NCBI GenBank assembly: GCA_014281115.1
Contig: JACONQ010000020.1
Location: forward strand, 434,001-498,000
Source of the DNA: Laburnicola sp. R22_1
Taxonomy: Eukaryota > Ascomycota > Dothideomycetes > Pleosporales > Didymosphaeriaceae
Direction of reading: 5' to 3'
Length of the DNA: 64,000 nucleotides
Position 1 is the stretch's first letter. Each line of letters starts with the position of its first letter. The notes under the pieces are model-generated. The model made no database searches, was not told the origin of the DNA, and saw only the letters and a list, made by a program, of their open reading frames with translations. Of this stretch, positions 11,314 through 23,148 are shown one piece after another. A program made the translations under genes and the position numbers.

Positions 11314-12867
11314 ATGTCCACCACCACCACGACTGCCACCGCGGCCACGACCACGACCACGCCCACGACCACGACCACGCCCACGACCACGACCACGCCC
11401 ACGACCACGACCACGACGGCGCTGCCCGCCCGCACGCTGCCCCGCACGCACTCCATGCAACAACAGCCCAAGGCGGAGACGCGCGACCCCCGCGAGGCCG
11501 ACGTGGTCATCGTGGGCGCCGGCGTCGTGGGCTGCGCGGCGGCCGTGGCGTTTGGCAGGCAGGGCCGCCGCGTCCTCCTGCTGGAGCGCAGCCTCAAGGA
11601 GCCGGACCGCATCGTGGGCGAGCTGCTGCAGCCGGGCGGCGTGCAGGCGCTGCGGGCGCTGGGCCTGGCCGACTGTCTCGAGGCCATCGACGCCATCCCC
11701 TGCTACGGCTACCAGGTCTCGTACCACGGCGAGCCCGTCCACATCCCCTACCCCGCCGGCCCGGCCGCCACGCCCGCCACGCCCGCCGGCTGCAGCTTCC
11801 ACCACGGCCGCTTCATCCAGAAACTGCGCGCCGCCGCCCGCGCCACCCCCAACGTCACCATGGTCGAGACCACCGTCACCGACCTGGTCAAGGACACGTA
11901 CACGCACCAGGTCCTCGGCGTCGAGTGCCAGACGGCAGGCCACCCCGACTACTACTTCGGCGCCCTGACCCTGGTCGCCGACGGCTATGCGAGCAAGTTC
12001 CGCAAGGCCCACATCCAAAAGGCCCCCGAGGTGCGCAGCAAGTTCTGGGGCCTCGAGCTGCTCGATGCCGAGCTGCCCATGCCCAACCACGGCCACGTTG
12101 TCCTGTCCGACGCGCCCCCCATCCTCATCTACCAGATCGGCACACGCGAGACGCGCATCCTCATCGATATCCCCGAAAACCTGCCCTCGGCCTCGCCACA
12201 AGCCGGCGGCGTGAAGAACCACCTCCTCAACGTGGCCCTCCCCAACCTCCCCGCCTGCGTCCAGCCTTCGTTCCGGAGAGCCATCGCAGCCGGCAAGCTA
12301 CGGAGCATGCCCAATTCCTTTTTGCCGCCTGCCACCCAGAAGACGCCCGGCATCATCATCCTGGGCGATGCCATGAACATGCGCCATCCGCTGACGGGCG
12401 GCGGCATGACGGTCGCATTCAACGACGTCGTGCACCTCTCGCAGCTCCTCTCGCCGGCCAACGTGCCCCACCTCGAGGACACGCGCTCCGTCCTGCGCGC
12501 CATGTCCCAATTTCACTGGGCACGCAAATCCTCCTCCGCCGTCATAAACATACTCGCCATGTCTTTGTATTCCCTCTTCGCAGCCGACGACACGGCCCTG
12601 TCCGCTCTGCAAAACGGGTGCTTCAGGTACTTCCAGCGGGGCGGGAGGTGCATCGAGGAGCCTTGCGGCTTACTGTCTGGACAACTGACGAATCCGACCT
12701 TGTTGATCTATCACTTCTTTGCCGTGGCCTTTTACGCCGTTTGGTGTCGCATGCGGGACGGGCCTGTCTGGAGAGTGCCGTATGTGCTTTTTGTAGAGAG
12801 TGTCTTGATTATCTGGAAGGCGACTATGGTTATTGGGCCCTTTCTACTTGCGGAGATGAAGAGCTAG
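11314..12867 (+). CDS. ERG1: Squalene monooxygenase (squalene epoxidase)
   Basis: FAD-dependent ER enzyme that oxidises squalene to 2,3-oxidosqualene in ergosterol synthesis and is the target of allylamines. Seen: Rossmann GxGxxG in DVVIVGAGVVGCAAAVAFG, ELLQPGGVQALRALGL, ALTLVADGYASKFRK and the second FAD motif GDAMNMRHPLTGGGMTVAFND. The C-terminal hydrophobic stretches (LLIYHFFAVAFYAVWC; LFVESVLIIWKATMVIGPFLL) would anchor it in the ER. No intron. The first ATG (11314) gives 517 residues but begins with a Thr/Pro low-complexity repeat; an ATG at 11455 gives 470, close to many fungal Erg1 proteins. Which start is used cannot be decided here. It could be a second paralogue; the window has only this copy. 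Confidence 0.92.
   Translation: MSTTTTTATAATTTTTPTTTTTPTTTTTPTTTTTTALPARTLPRTHSMQQQPKAETRDPREADVVIVGAGVVGCAAAVAFGRQGRRVLLLERSLKEPDRIVGELLQPGGVQALRALGLADCLEAIDAIPCYGYQVSYHGEPVHIPYPAGPAATPATPAGCSFHHGRFIQKLRAAARATPNVTMVETTVTDLVKDTYTHQVLGVECQTAGHPDYYFGALTLVADGYASKFRKAHIQKAPEVRSKFWGLELLDAELPMPNHGHVVLSDAPPILIYQIGTRETRILIDIPENLPSASPQAGGVKNHLLNVALPNLPACVQPSFRRAIAAGKLRSMPNSFLPPATQKTPGIIILGDAMNMRHPLTGGGMTVAFNDVVHLSQLLSPANVPHLEDTRSVLRAMSQFHWARKSSSAVINILAMSLYSLFAADDTALSALQNGCFRYFQRGGRCIEEPCGLLSGQLTNPTLLIYHFFAVAFYAVWCRMRDGPVWRVPYVLFVESVLIIWKATMVIGPFLLAEMKS
11327..11420 (+). repeat. 18-bp minisatellite coding for a Thr5-Pro repeat
   Basis: About four units of CCCACGACCACGACCACG inside the 5' end of the squalene epoxidase frame, encoding P-T-T-T-T-T. 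It lies between the two candidate start codons and may be leader rather than protein if the downstream ATG is used. Confidence 0.85.
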
Positions 12868-13459
12868 TAATGGTAATAATCATGTATAATACTCTTCCAT
12901 GCCATGTAAAATATTTGAGATGACTATATCTCTAGTACTTGAAGCAATGACTTTTGGAAAAGCCTAACAAGATCCGCCGCCGTATTGCGTTGGCGCTAGA
13001 GAGGGTCGATTACCATCAGCTCGTTCGTTCTCATTCACTAGGAATCTTCGACACTTGTTGGATTAGCCAGACATCGGACGTGATGCCCGCAGAACTTCTT
13101 CCGAGCGTTCGCGTATGCCAAGAGCGGATGCAGTGTAGGCGGGGGAAACACTGTGAATATATTGGCACAAAGTCTACCCTCACTATACGCTGGCCAACTT
13201 CCCGAGTCCGCTAGACCAGAGACGAGCCACGACTTTCCTTATCGCAGTCGCAACACAAGCCGGAAAGTTTCCACGTGACGAAATCCCGCGGCTACCCTGC
13301 ATGGGCGGGCAATGTTGTAGCGCCAATGGATCGAGTGTGAGAGCCAGCTCGCAGTAATCGCCACCGAGTGCAACAGTTTAACATGGCCCGTCCCTTTGCT
13401 GCATGCAAAGTCCATGTTGCAGTCAACTCACTCAGTGTCGTCAAGACACACCTTTCACC
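12868..13459. other. Intergenic, no gene seen
   Basis: Contains the 3' end of the squalene epoxidase transcript and the region before the fucosidase pseudogene. Open frames at 12954-13214 and 13292-13639 show nothing recognisable. Confidence 0.4.
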
Positions 13460-15837
13460 ATGCTTACCGAAATAGGCATCCTGCTCTTCCTTGCGCTGTC
13501 TGAATCCTGCATCAGCAAACAACACCCGGCTATGGTACAAGCAGCCCGCAGAGCTCTGGACGGATGCACTCCCAATTGGCAACGGCCGCCTCGGCGCCAT
13601 GATATTTGGCTCCCCCGTGCAAGAGCGCATGCAAGTCAATGAAGATTCCGTCTACTCGGGCAACTTGAGAGACCGGGTGAACCAGGACAGCCAGGAGACG
13701 GTCGTCCAAGTGCGCAAGCTCTTAGCGCAAGGGCGCATTGGCGAGGCCGAGAAGCTTGCGAACCTGGGCATGCTGGAAATCTACTTCGACGGAACGGACA
13801 AGTATGACAAGGGCAGCTATGAGCGCTGGCTTGACCTCGAATCCGCCCTGGCTGGTGTCCGGTTCACAGTCGGCGACACGACGTACGAACGCGACATGTT
13901 CGCCTCCGCGCCTGAAAACGTCGTCGTGCATCGCCTGACGGCAAGAGGAAGTAAGAGATTATCTTTCCAAGCCCGTGTGCACCGGCCATATGGCGGCGGT
14001 AACAGCGCGTCCGAACGCGACTTCACTGAGAATGGGAATGCATACATGATTGGTGCCACATCTGGCTTTGACCCCATCAGGTTCGCCGCAGGAATGACGG
14101 CAGAATCGAATGGCAATGTGCGTACTCTGGGCCAGTTTCTGGTGGTCGACAATGCTACGGAAGCTACCATCTACTTCACTGCCGCCACCACGTACCGCCA
14201 CGGCGATCCGCGCACAGCCGTGGATGACATGCTGAAGAGAGCGAGGGGGTACAGCTATGCGCAGCTTCGTGACCGCCATAGTAAAGAGTATGCGCCTCTC
14301 TTCAATGCGAGCATTCTGCAATTGGAAAGTCCAGATTTGGCGGCGAGCAAGCTGCCGACGAATGACCGTGTCAATGAGACACAAAAGGGTGCGAAGGACC
14401 CTGGCCTGGTCGCGCTGCAATTCAACTATGGCCGGTATATGTTGATTGCTTCGTCGCGCTAGGGCAGTCTACCTGCGAACCTCCCGGGCATCTGGTGCAA
14501 AGATTTCGAATCCCCCTGGGGCTCCAAGTACACCACCAACATCAACTTGCAAATGAACTACTGGCCGGCCGAGGTTACCAACATGGGCGACATCCACTCG
14601 CCCCTATTCGACCTGATTGAGCGCATGCGCAAAGACGGCGCGCATACTGCCCGCAAGATGTACAATGCTTCTGGGTGGATGGCACACCACAACACGGACC
14701 TGTGGGGGGACACGGCTCCGGAAGACCGATATCTGCCTGCCACGTACTGGACGCTTTCGTCGGGTTGGCTAGTGACTCATATCCTCGAACATTACTGGTA
14801 TTCTGGAGATGGAGAGTTCTTACAGTCCAAGCTGGGCACGCTATCCGGAGCCATCCAGTTCTATCTGGATACGTTGCAGCCGTACAAAGTGAACGGAACC
14901 GAGTATCTTGTCACGTCGCCCCTCCTTGTCCCCAGAGAACACGTACAAGGCAAACGATGGGGGCTCGTACCATTTTGCCATGGCACCGACGTGTGACGTC
15001 CAGATTTTGAACGAACTCTTCACTGGCTTTCTTCGTGCTGCCTCGAGCATTGACAATGCAACAGTTGACGCTGGATTCCTTCGCCAGATCAAGCAAGCCC
15101 AGGACAAGTTACCACCTTACCAGATATCGAAACGGTACTCAGGGTTGCTGCAAGAGTGGATGGTGGACTATGTCCAAGCGCAGCCGGGCCACAGGCATGT
15201 TTCGCACTTGTATGCGCTCTACCCGGGCACCCAGATTCCTCCACCAGGCTCACCAGGACACGATGTAGAGCTATGGAATGCTGCTCGTGCAACACTCGAG
15301 TATCGTCTGTCCAATGGCGGCGCAGGTACTGGATGGTCGCGGGCATGGACCATCAACTGGTATGCTCGGCTGATGAACGGGACTGCGTTGGCCGAAAACG
15401 TCTTGCAATTCTTCAAGTCTAGCGTGTACCCCAACTTGTTCGACGCGCATCCGCCGTTCCAAGCCGACGGAAACTGGGGCTTTACCAGCGGCGTGGCCGA
15501 GGCGCTTTTGCAGTCGCACGTCATTGACGAGAAGGGCGTTCGAGAGGTCTTGTTATTGTCCGCTCTTCCGCCGCAGTGGAAGGCCGGCAAGGTGGTCGGC
15601 TTGGTGGCGCGTGGCGGGTTTGTCTTCGATTTCGAATGGACAGACGGCAAAATGTCGCAGATGAGAGTACAGAGTCGATTGGGTGGGCCGGTCATCGTGA
15701 AGTACGACGGGACTATGGGTGCTGGAAATGCCACTACGCCAACGACATCGCAGATCAAAGGTGTGAAGGGCGCCAAGATTAGAATCGAGACTGAACGCAA
15801 CGAGGTGAGGGATTTCCAATTCACGTGGTCGTCGTGA
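13460..15837 (+). pseudogene. GH95 alpha-L-fucosidase, broken by two frameshifts and a stop
   Basis: Secreted glycoside hydrolase family 95 enzyme (1,2-alpha-L-fucosidase type), here disrupted. The ATG at 13460 opens a signal-peptide-like MLTEIGILLFLALSESCIS. The mature start NNTRLWYKQPAELWTDALP then lies in another frame, so a one-base shift is needed near 13,505. At 14460-14462 an in-frame TAG falls within a conserved block (MLIASSR then GSLPAN). Near 14,920 an extra C in a CCCC run shifts frame between LVTSP and SLSPENTYKAND. Conserved parts persist on both sides: IGNGRLGAMIFG, NINLQMNYWPAEVTNMGD, YLPATYWTLSSGWL, GHRHVSHLYALYPG and FQADGNWGFTSGVAEALL, which carries the expected catalytic Asp region. 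No intron explains the breaks. Sequencing error remains possible, but three lesions favour a recent pseudogene. Confidence 0.85.
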
Positions 15838-16534
15838 AGAGTGGGATCGCGGAGGTGAGACAACGCACGGTAGTCAGCTAGATGTAATGTCTGAGCATAT
15901 CGCGCAATAGAAATACATCGTCTGTAACCATTCCCATATGATGGGTCGTGTCCTCCATGATTCATTCGTACTATCGATCACCGCTTATGCGTTCCTTCCG
16001 TGTACCAGATGCATGAACCCAATGGAAAATGGCGGATACACTTGGTACGCAGAGAATACTTCCTCCATCTTGTACTCACCGAGCGGTCTCTCCATAGCCA
16101 ATAAATACAACGACAGCGCAAACCAGGATACCGAGGCCTAGAATGCGATGCTACCGTTGCAACACATGCCCTACCGAGATATATGCTTGCTGCTATGGAT
16201 CACGACAGAAGCAACCAACGCATATCACTTATACTCCCTTGGATTGTGCCTTCCCTGACAGCTGTGCTTTCGCACGAGGTTGTACTCGGCCTGGCTGGAT
16301 TAGGTGGCGCGGTAAAATGTGCATTCGTCTCCTACATACTCGTGGGCCGCCGATCAAGGCAAACTACCATATCAGCTAGCTGCCTGTGATTGATTGGTAT
16401 CCTACGCACTCAAGTACTTGGGAGGTTCGACGCAGGGTTGTCGCCTGATGGCGAATATGTTTCTATTATAGATATTGGTCCCAAGAGACATGGTAAGTAT
16501 ATTCCAACCGACTGCATGTGGAACGACAGCGCTG
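15838..16534. other. Degraded region between two pseudogenes
   Basis: No gene could be supported. A short plus-strand frame at 16183-16389 has a hydrophobic stretch (LILPWIVPSLTAVLSHEVV) that may be a membrane-protein scrap. The GH18 catalytic part expected downstream of the chitin-binding remnant was not found on the minus strand here. Confidence 0.35.
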
Positions 16535-17110
16535 CTAACCAACACAAAACCCTTTAGTTGTGCCGCACTGGCCGCAGGCATCGCAGCAAGCGTCGAGTGG
16601 GCATGGATTAAGCTTCGAAATTTCGTTCCAGCTAGACGGCCGTTGCGTACCGACTACCTGGGGCCCGCAGATGATTGAAGGGTCTTGAACCAGCATCGGC
16701 GGATCACCCCTGCTGAGGCAAATGATTTGCCCTTTCTGCAACATCCCCCTGCTTCGCATCCTCGGGAGCCCCAAGTCTTCTTGCTTGGTTCGATGATGCG
16801 TGTAATGTTGATACCGAAGCTCACAGTGATGAGGAGCACCCGTCATCAGGCTGTACTTGGTAAGTCGCACATATGTCATCCCCGCTCGGCTGAAGCGTAT
16901 GGTCACCAGCCCTACAACAAACGTATTGGTTAACCTTGAGCGTGGAGCATAGATTCGCAGTTCCGCGGTTGTACTTGGTAAAGTCGGCGCCCGATATTCC
17001 ACGCTTTTCTGCCAGTGAACCGCAGCCATCGCCGGCAACAACTTGGATATCGCGGCAGAGCGCTCGACGCTCCCTGGCGGTTGTCGCGCGCTTCCTGAGC
17101 AATGCAGGCG
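16535..17110 (-). pseudogene. Remnant of a LysM plus chitin-binding (subgroup C, killer-toxin-like) chitinase
   Basis: The minus strand carries, in shifting frames, the module order LysM - LysM - type 1 chitin-binding domain that opens subgroup C fungal chitinases. LysM 1 reads VVAGDGCGSLAEK and then ISGADFTKYNRGTANLCSTL, with NQYVCC. LysM 2 starts ICATYQVQPDDGCSS. ICGPQVVGT follows and then the Cys-rich NPCPLDACCDACGQCGTTKGF. At least one frame change between the LysM units is required, and the GH18 domain that should follow is missing. The modules are recognised by motif pattern; the chitinase assignment rests on their order and linker, so an old LysM protein is the alternative. Confidence 0.65.
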
Positions 17111-17470
17111 TCTGGAAGGAGATTCAACTCGCTGTACAGCTTCGAATAGCCTGCAACGGCACAAGCACGGCCCACTTGGTAATTGAAATCCGGAAAGGCA
17201 GCCGGAAGTCGGCGGTACGTGTCTTCACTGGCTACACGCGGGTAATGGATGCAGTAAGGGTGCCACGCCTTATCATGCAGCAGCCCAGGATCAGGAAGCT
17301 GGTTGTTCATGACAAGGCCGGCATTACGCGCGCGAGCGGATATCTCCTGGCCTGGATAGCGACAAAGTTCGTCGACCTTGCCAGAGCGGGCGAAATCCTG
17401 GTGTCTGCGAAGGCCGCTGATCACACCTAATCGAGTTGTAGGATGGCCAAAGACTTTGGGTAGCGCTTGG
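17095..17470 (-). pseudogene. Fragment of a conserved fungal protein of unknown function
   Basis: A minus-strand frame reads RLGVISGLRRHQDFARSGKV, DELCRYPGQEISARARNAG, LVMNNQLPDPGLLHDKAWHP and RACAVAGYSKLYSELNLLPD. I recognise this as the N-terminal part of a protein found in many Pezizomycotina whose function I do not know. The block ends at EARDN, where the frame runs into the LysM remnant in a different frame, so the rest of the protein is missing. No start codon can be assigned; the open frame runs upstream into the neighbouring LTR. Confidence 0.5.
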
Positions 17471-17634
17471 CCCCTGAGTGCTCCCACGGATTCGGCCCTG
17501 TTCCATGCGTTTGCTCGAAGACGGTGCGCGATGGGTGTGGCCGTGGCGAAAGGGGGGTGAAGGTGAGAAGAGGAAGAGAATGATTGATAGGGCCAGGCCG
17601 GTCGAGGTGCGGATAGATCGCAGCAGTTAATTCC

Positions 17635-17840
17635 TGTTGGTTCCACGTCGGGTCGTGTATACACGGTAAACAGTAATAAATAGATAGTCAAAGATTTTGG
17701 TTGTAAGTTGTTGTCCTATCCTCACCGTGGAGGTGAGGATAGGGCAGACCCCCTGTCAAACACTGGCCAAACAAGGAGGCAAGGCTAGGGGTAGAACCCC
17801 TGTAACAACGCTAGCTACTTGGGGAGAGCTACTGCCAACA
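17635..17840 (-). repeat. 3' LTR of the copia element
   Basis: 206 bp, TG...CA, no difference found by eye from the copy at 23363-23568. It contains a 9-bp palindromic stem (atcctcacc / ggtgaggat) near 17,720-17,745. Because the element reads on the minus strand, this is the downstream LTR. Confidence 0.95.
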
Positions 17841-17895
17841 CTGGCAGTCTTTTCTTTGTGAAAATGAAGCTATCCCTAATTACCTGAATCTCCTA

Positions 17896-20800
17896 CTACT
17901 CCTCCTTCCGCTTCACCCATCCTTCTATCCTAATTGTCAGCTTGTTTAAGCTAACTAGCTGTTTAAGGGACTTATTCGGATTGCTCTTAGTTATTGCGTT
18001 GGCAGGGTTGTCGTCTCCATTAATCCATCGGATCTCTGCGAGCTCGCGTCTCTCGTATGATTGGCGTAGAGCCATAATATCTATCATAAGTCTCTTCTCC
18101 TTTGTTGTACCAAGCTTGACAAGGCACTCGTATAGCGAGTAGGAGTCTGTACAGACTACTATTGGCAATAGTTCTCCAAGATCAGATGCAAGTTGCGACG
18201 CAATCTTGCCAATTGTCTGACCTATACAGACACCTATATCTACGCCACTAACTATGCCGTAGATCTCTAAAGCTAGCACGCTCCGTGTAATCCTTTTGCT
18301 CTTAGTTGAGCTCCAGTGGAGCAGGTTACTATAGATTTCGAACTTATCTTGTGCCGCAGGGTCGTCCTCTGTTGTCTTATTTGCTAATACAATAATATAT
18401 CCAATCTAGGAGCTATAATCTTTATTGTTTGCAAATAAGCTGTTAACAAAGATATACAGCTTTGCTGTTACAAGGTGTAGCGGCACGTATTGTAGTCCAC
18501 GGGTCAGGTTGTCAAGTTGCCACTTTAGTCGCTTGTTAAGATCCTTTGCGTCCTCTTCTGTTAGATCCTAAGCTTGCGCGGCGCGAGATAGATCAAATGA
18601 AGCCTCTGGTTGGCAAATTGTCGCAATATAAGCTGCTCGAGCTCGTTGTTCTCTGTACGCCTAGCGGAAGTCACTGTGCGACAGGTCTACAAGCTGGATC
18701 TTCTTGCCCTGGTCCTTCTGTCTCATTTCTATCACTTTGTCTTTCTGTGTAATAATACAGCCATTGAATAGTAGTGGTAGGCTTTTAGAGAGAGCTTCCT
18801 TTAGTTTAGCCTTGATTTCTGCCTTTTGCAGTTCTGTATCTTCTTTTTCAGCAAACTGCTCATCTGCAAGAATCAAGGTATCGTCTGTCTGCATGCTAAT
18901 AACTCCAAAAGGCTTTTCTGCTGTTAATAGCAGGCAGGGGTCGTACGTAGACGTCTCCATAGCTAACTGTTGGCGGTGGTGCTTGTGGTAAGTCGCCCAC
19001 CAGTGTGTGCCTGCCTCTAGTATGCCGTATAGCGGTCGTTGTACCACCATAATTGTATTTGGCGGGTAGGTTGATTAAAGCTGACTAGGCAGTCAAGCGA
19101 GAATAAGACGGTTGAGATATGTTATTGACTGCGTATAGGCTTGAGTAACGTCGCGGAGGGATACTCTAATATCGTAGTAGATAGCCGTAGGTGCTAGAGC
19201 TAGAATAAGACGTTGACTAGACTGTTGGATTGTGGGAGATTGCGTAAGGATAATCTCCTTTCCGTCGTCATTGTACGCCTGTATTACTAGCCTAGATTTC
19301 TTAAAAGGGTTGTCTGTTGTCTTGCCTTTGACCTCATTGACTAGTCGCGATTTGAATACTCGGATCCCCTAGTGTTTGCCATCTGGATCGTACTGAGTAA
19401 ACTCAAAGACTCCTCTTGCAATTAGCCTGTCGATTTCCTGCCTTTGTAATACCTCAAAAGGTGCTCCTAGTGTTGTAATCTTGCCTTCCTGGCGCAGTTT
19501 GCGAGAGAGCTCTCTATCCGCAACTTCCTTTGCGGTCATGTAGGCTGTTGATTGAAGCTGCTCACCCTGATCCTTATTGTCTGTTTCGTCACCTGGGTAT
19601 CTTGTTGGCTTGCGTCTTTGGCGACTGGGTCGAGCTTCTGCGGCTGGTTTCTCGCGCGGGGATTTGGGTGGCGTACCGCCAACAGGATCTGGCATTGTGG
19701 TATCTGGCAGTGTGGGATCTTGTGGCGTAGTCTCTTGCGGCTCCTTATAGTACGGTTTCACAACTGTTGAGCGGAACTGGGTTGATCCGCTTGGCAGCTC
19801 TACTATACAGGTCTCTCCCTGGGTTTCAAGCAGCGTATGTGGGCCTGTCCATCCTTTCTTCTCTCTGTATACTCGGACCTGGGAGCCAATAGGCAGGTTG
19901 ACAGTAATCCGCGTATCTGGGCCATTCCGTATCGCAAGGGCGTCGTTGATTTGGCGCTGGGCGTGCAGTTTTCGCACTTCATCAGTCGCTAGTCTGATAG
20001 CTTTTGTACGTTTTTCAGTAGAGGGTGACAGAGGATCTGCGTCCGTCATCCTTGGGTAGGCGCCAAACACTAGCAGAGTGGGCACTAGTCCATCTGGTCC
20101 TGCTGAATCGTTGACAGCCTTCTGTGCCATTTGTAGTATGAGCTCCTTGCTTGGTCTCTTGTCCTGTACCTCAGCTTCTATAATCTTGTACGCGCGGCGC
20201 AGAGGGGCGTGGTATTGCTCTACTAAGCCAATGCTGTTGTGAGCTTCTACTGGCACTTCCTTTGTGATAATTGCCATCGATCTGGCGAGCTGCTGGAACT
20301 CCCGCGAAGCAAAGTTTGTACCGGCGTCATGCACAATCTGATCTGGCGGGCTAAGATAGACGTCAATCTAGCAGATTTGGATCGTGTCCTATGCCATAGC
20401 TGCAGACATGTTAGGTAGGAATCGTGAGGCACCAAATTGGGTAGCTTCATCAACTATCTGGAGGACTGGCTTGCCATTAATGTATAGTACGTCCACAACA
20501 ATAGAAAAATTGAACTTATAGTCGTCTTTTAACGTAAATTTGAATCTGCCAGGTGACTTGGCATTCATCTGACAGTGGTGGCAATACCTTGTTAGGTGTT
20601 GCAGGATCTGCTGGTCTACCTTATGGCCAGCGCGCTGTAACAGCCGGAGCAGTCGGCGTACTGACGGGTGGCCGAATCGTTGGTGGAGGCGTCGTAGTTC
20701 AGTCTCTGTGAGGTGGCAAGTTGCTCGCGAACCGCGGTCTTCTGTCGCTGTCCAGTGACACCCTGCTAGCGATTCTTCCTGATCCAGAAGCATGTACGGG

Positions 20801-21200
20801 TGACCCCATTTCCATACAATAGGGACGAACTTAGAGTTGTTCTGGACAAGTACACTGCGGAGATTGTCAAGCTGTACCCCCATGCGATTCATGTCCTGTA
20901 CACAGTACAGGAAGGGCGTCTTTGTAGGAACAATATAGAAGGTAATATTACCAACTGGAGTTGGAACAACTATTACTCCAAGGGTTCTAGTGTCGCCTTT
21001 GCCAAATCGAATTGTCTAACTAGCTGCTAAGGTATCGATCTGTACGAGTGGCAGTTTCCTACACAGAGCTTCAACCTGGGGTTGGCTAGCAGTTAATATG
21101 CCAGAAGCTCCAGTATCTGGCATAATCCCCTGAAAGACAGCGGATGAGTAGCGATCCTTAAACGTACAGTTGCGGCCTGTTGTCTATGCCTTATATCCTT
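17896..21200 (-). pseudogene. Copia Pol region, interrupted
   Basis: Protease active-site block MPDTGASGIL lies near 21,110. GAG-pre-integrase zinc-binding HQRFGHPSVRRLLR...YCHHCQM lies at 20892-20389. The integrase core has IVDEATQFGASRF and HDAGTNFASREF with an Asp/Glu-type core. The RT segment includes AYTQSITYLNR and PLYGILEAG, and RNase H has VDIGVCIGQ and CTDSYSLYECLVKLG. The stops seen in the RT segment (TGA and TAA near 19,060-19,085) sit where Arg (CGA) and Gln (CAA) would be expected, i.e. C-to-T changes on the coding strand. Confidence 0.85.
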
Positions 21201-21216
21201 CTATAAGCCTGTAAGA

Positions 21217-23148
21217 CTAATATCCTCCTGTAAGCCTGTGAGAGACTGATTGATCGTTCAATATTGACACAGTTTTGGCGCCGTCAATTGCACGCGGCCC
21301 TGCTAGGTAGCCCTCGCAGAAGAATTGCTCGCTATAGTCCGCCTCATCCTGCAGTAATCTGTCGATCAAGTTGGTGATCCCGCTTAGGTCAGCAGTGGCG
21401 TTGCTATTATGGGCATTGCTGTCGGATATATCAAGGCCTTTGTAGTTAACTAGGAACTGCTGGATATCCTCTGTTGTACAGTCCATTGTTTGCTGTAGAT
21501 GTTGAGCGTGCCTGTTGTATAATCTGCGCCTTTCCTCTGGTGTGTGCCTTGTAGAGAAGCAGTCAATCTTCCCACATACCCAGCATCGTTTTGCGTCCCG
21601 CTGGAACCGCTGGGATCCTCTGTAGCGGTCGCGGAATGACTGGTTTCCGCCTCTAGCGCGACTGTAACTGCCTTTATCGCGGCCGAAGCGGTAGCGGTTG
21701 CTGCCGCGGTTGTACGTCCGGTCCGTCCAGTACTGCTGCGGATCCGGGCTGTCGTCCGTATAGTAGGCCTGGCGTTGTGCTTGTCTCTCTTTCTCCGCCG
21801 TAACAATTGCTGACCTGATTTCCGCACAAAGTGCTTCATACGTAGACGCTGGTTTGTACAGAGCCATGCTACACTCCTTAACGCTGCGGCAGGCTCGTAT
21901 CACTGCGTTGCGGAGGCTTATCTCTAAAGAATACTCCATAGTGTGCTCTGTCAGTCCATCCTGTATCTGTTGCAGCTCATCTGTGAGCTCTTAAAAGAGC
22001 TCTAGCATTGGCCTCTCTGGACTTTTCTGTACAAGGTTGAGTAGAGAGGCTTCGTGCCAAAGGATAGTGTATCGTTGCAGATCCTCCTCTGTCTCAAAGT
22101 GTTCCCTAACAGTCTTGACAATTGTAGCAAAATTAAAGCCTCTGCCGCGGATCTTACTCTAATAGAAAGCTTTAGCTCGTCCTTTAAGTGAGATAGGGTA
22201 GAGCCAGTGCATCTGTCCCTCAGAGATCTCAAACAACTCGCAGGTATCGTAAAAGGTCCTTAACTTGGCTGACAGAAAGTCATCCTTGTCGCCGCTGTAT
22301 TTCATGTCCTCTGTATAGACCTTGAGAAACCCTGTCTTTGTCTGAATTGGGATCCTTTCTGGATCTGGGGCTGTATATGGTATTGGTGGCGGTGCTGAGA
22401 AACCTCTATATGTAGATGGTGCTGGCAGATTCGTGTACGATGGAAACCGTACTTGTGGCTGCTGAGATTGCTGCTGCTGTACTTGCTGAGGCAGCTGCTG
22501 AGGCTCTGGCGGCGGCAACAGTGACGGGTTACGATTCGGATAGGGCAACTTAGTTGTTCTGACTATTGTTGTATTGTCTTAGGGAGCTGTACTCTGTATA
22601 GCTGGCTTTGGAGCTATATTTGAAGCAATCTCCTCTAGATGGGTTCGCGTAATTTTGCCTGCCTGTATGATCTCCTCCTCTGTCCACTGATGTGGCTCGT
22701 CGTTGTCAAGTACGTCTTGAAGAGACTTGCCAATCGATTTCCTTATGCCGCTGTCAACCCATACGCCATTGTAGAGGAGGTAATCGCGCAGTGTACACCG
22801 AGCTTTCCTAGCTGGTATCTCGAAGGTTGCCTTTGTCCATCCATCAAAGTCTGTCTTAAAGGTTTCCCATAGTCCAATACCTCTATATTAAGAGCTTTTG
22901 TACAGTGAGACAGTGCTTAAGATGTATGCGTTAAGGATTGGCTCTATAAGGTGTTCTGGGTTAGAGATGTCAATATCCTTATCCCATCCGCGTAGGTCGA
23001 TCTGAAACTCCTCTCGTAGTTTCTGGACTTTGGCAGGAACAAAGTTGTTGTTACTGTACGCGGTTGATTGCGTAGGTTTGTCTTGGGTATCCTCTGGGTT
23101 TGCGGTGCCGAGAGAGCTGGTCTCTTTTCCAGACGCTGAAGCTGACAT
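21217..23148 (-). pseudogene. Copia Gag region, interrupted
   Basis: Three open segments (23148-22888, 22548-22159, 21939-21217) are separated by stops. The middle one is Gln/Pro-rich and contains GFLKVYTEDMKYSGDKDDF and the Gag core (LYPISLKGRAKAFY). The last has an Arg/Gly/Tyr-rich stretch followed by a Cys/His motif, RCWVCGKIDCFSTRHTPEER, in the position of a Gag zinc knuckle. Confidence 0.8.

Noticed and set aside
11074..12222. 382-codon minus-strand open frame opposite squalene epoxidase
   Set aside because: Antisense shadow of a GC-rich, intronless gene; its sequence is low in complexity (Ala/Gly/Val/Arg-rich) and has no domain.
14491..14510. tRNA B-box-like TTTCGAATCC
   Set aside because: It lies inside the GH95 coding sequence (KDFESPW) and no cloverleaf surrounds it.
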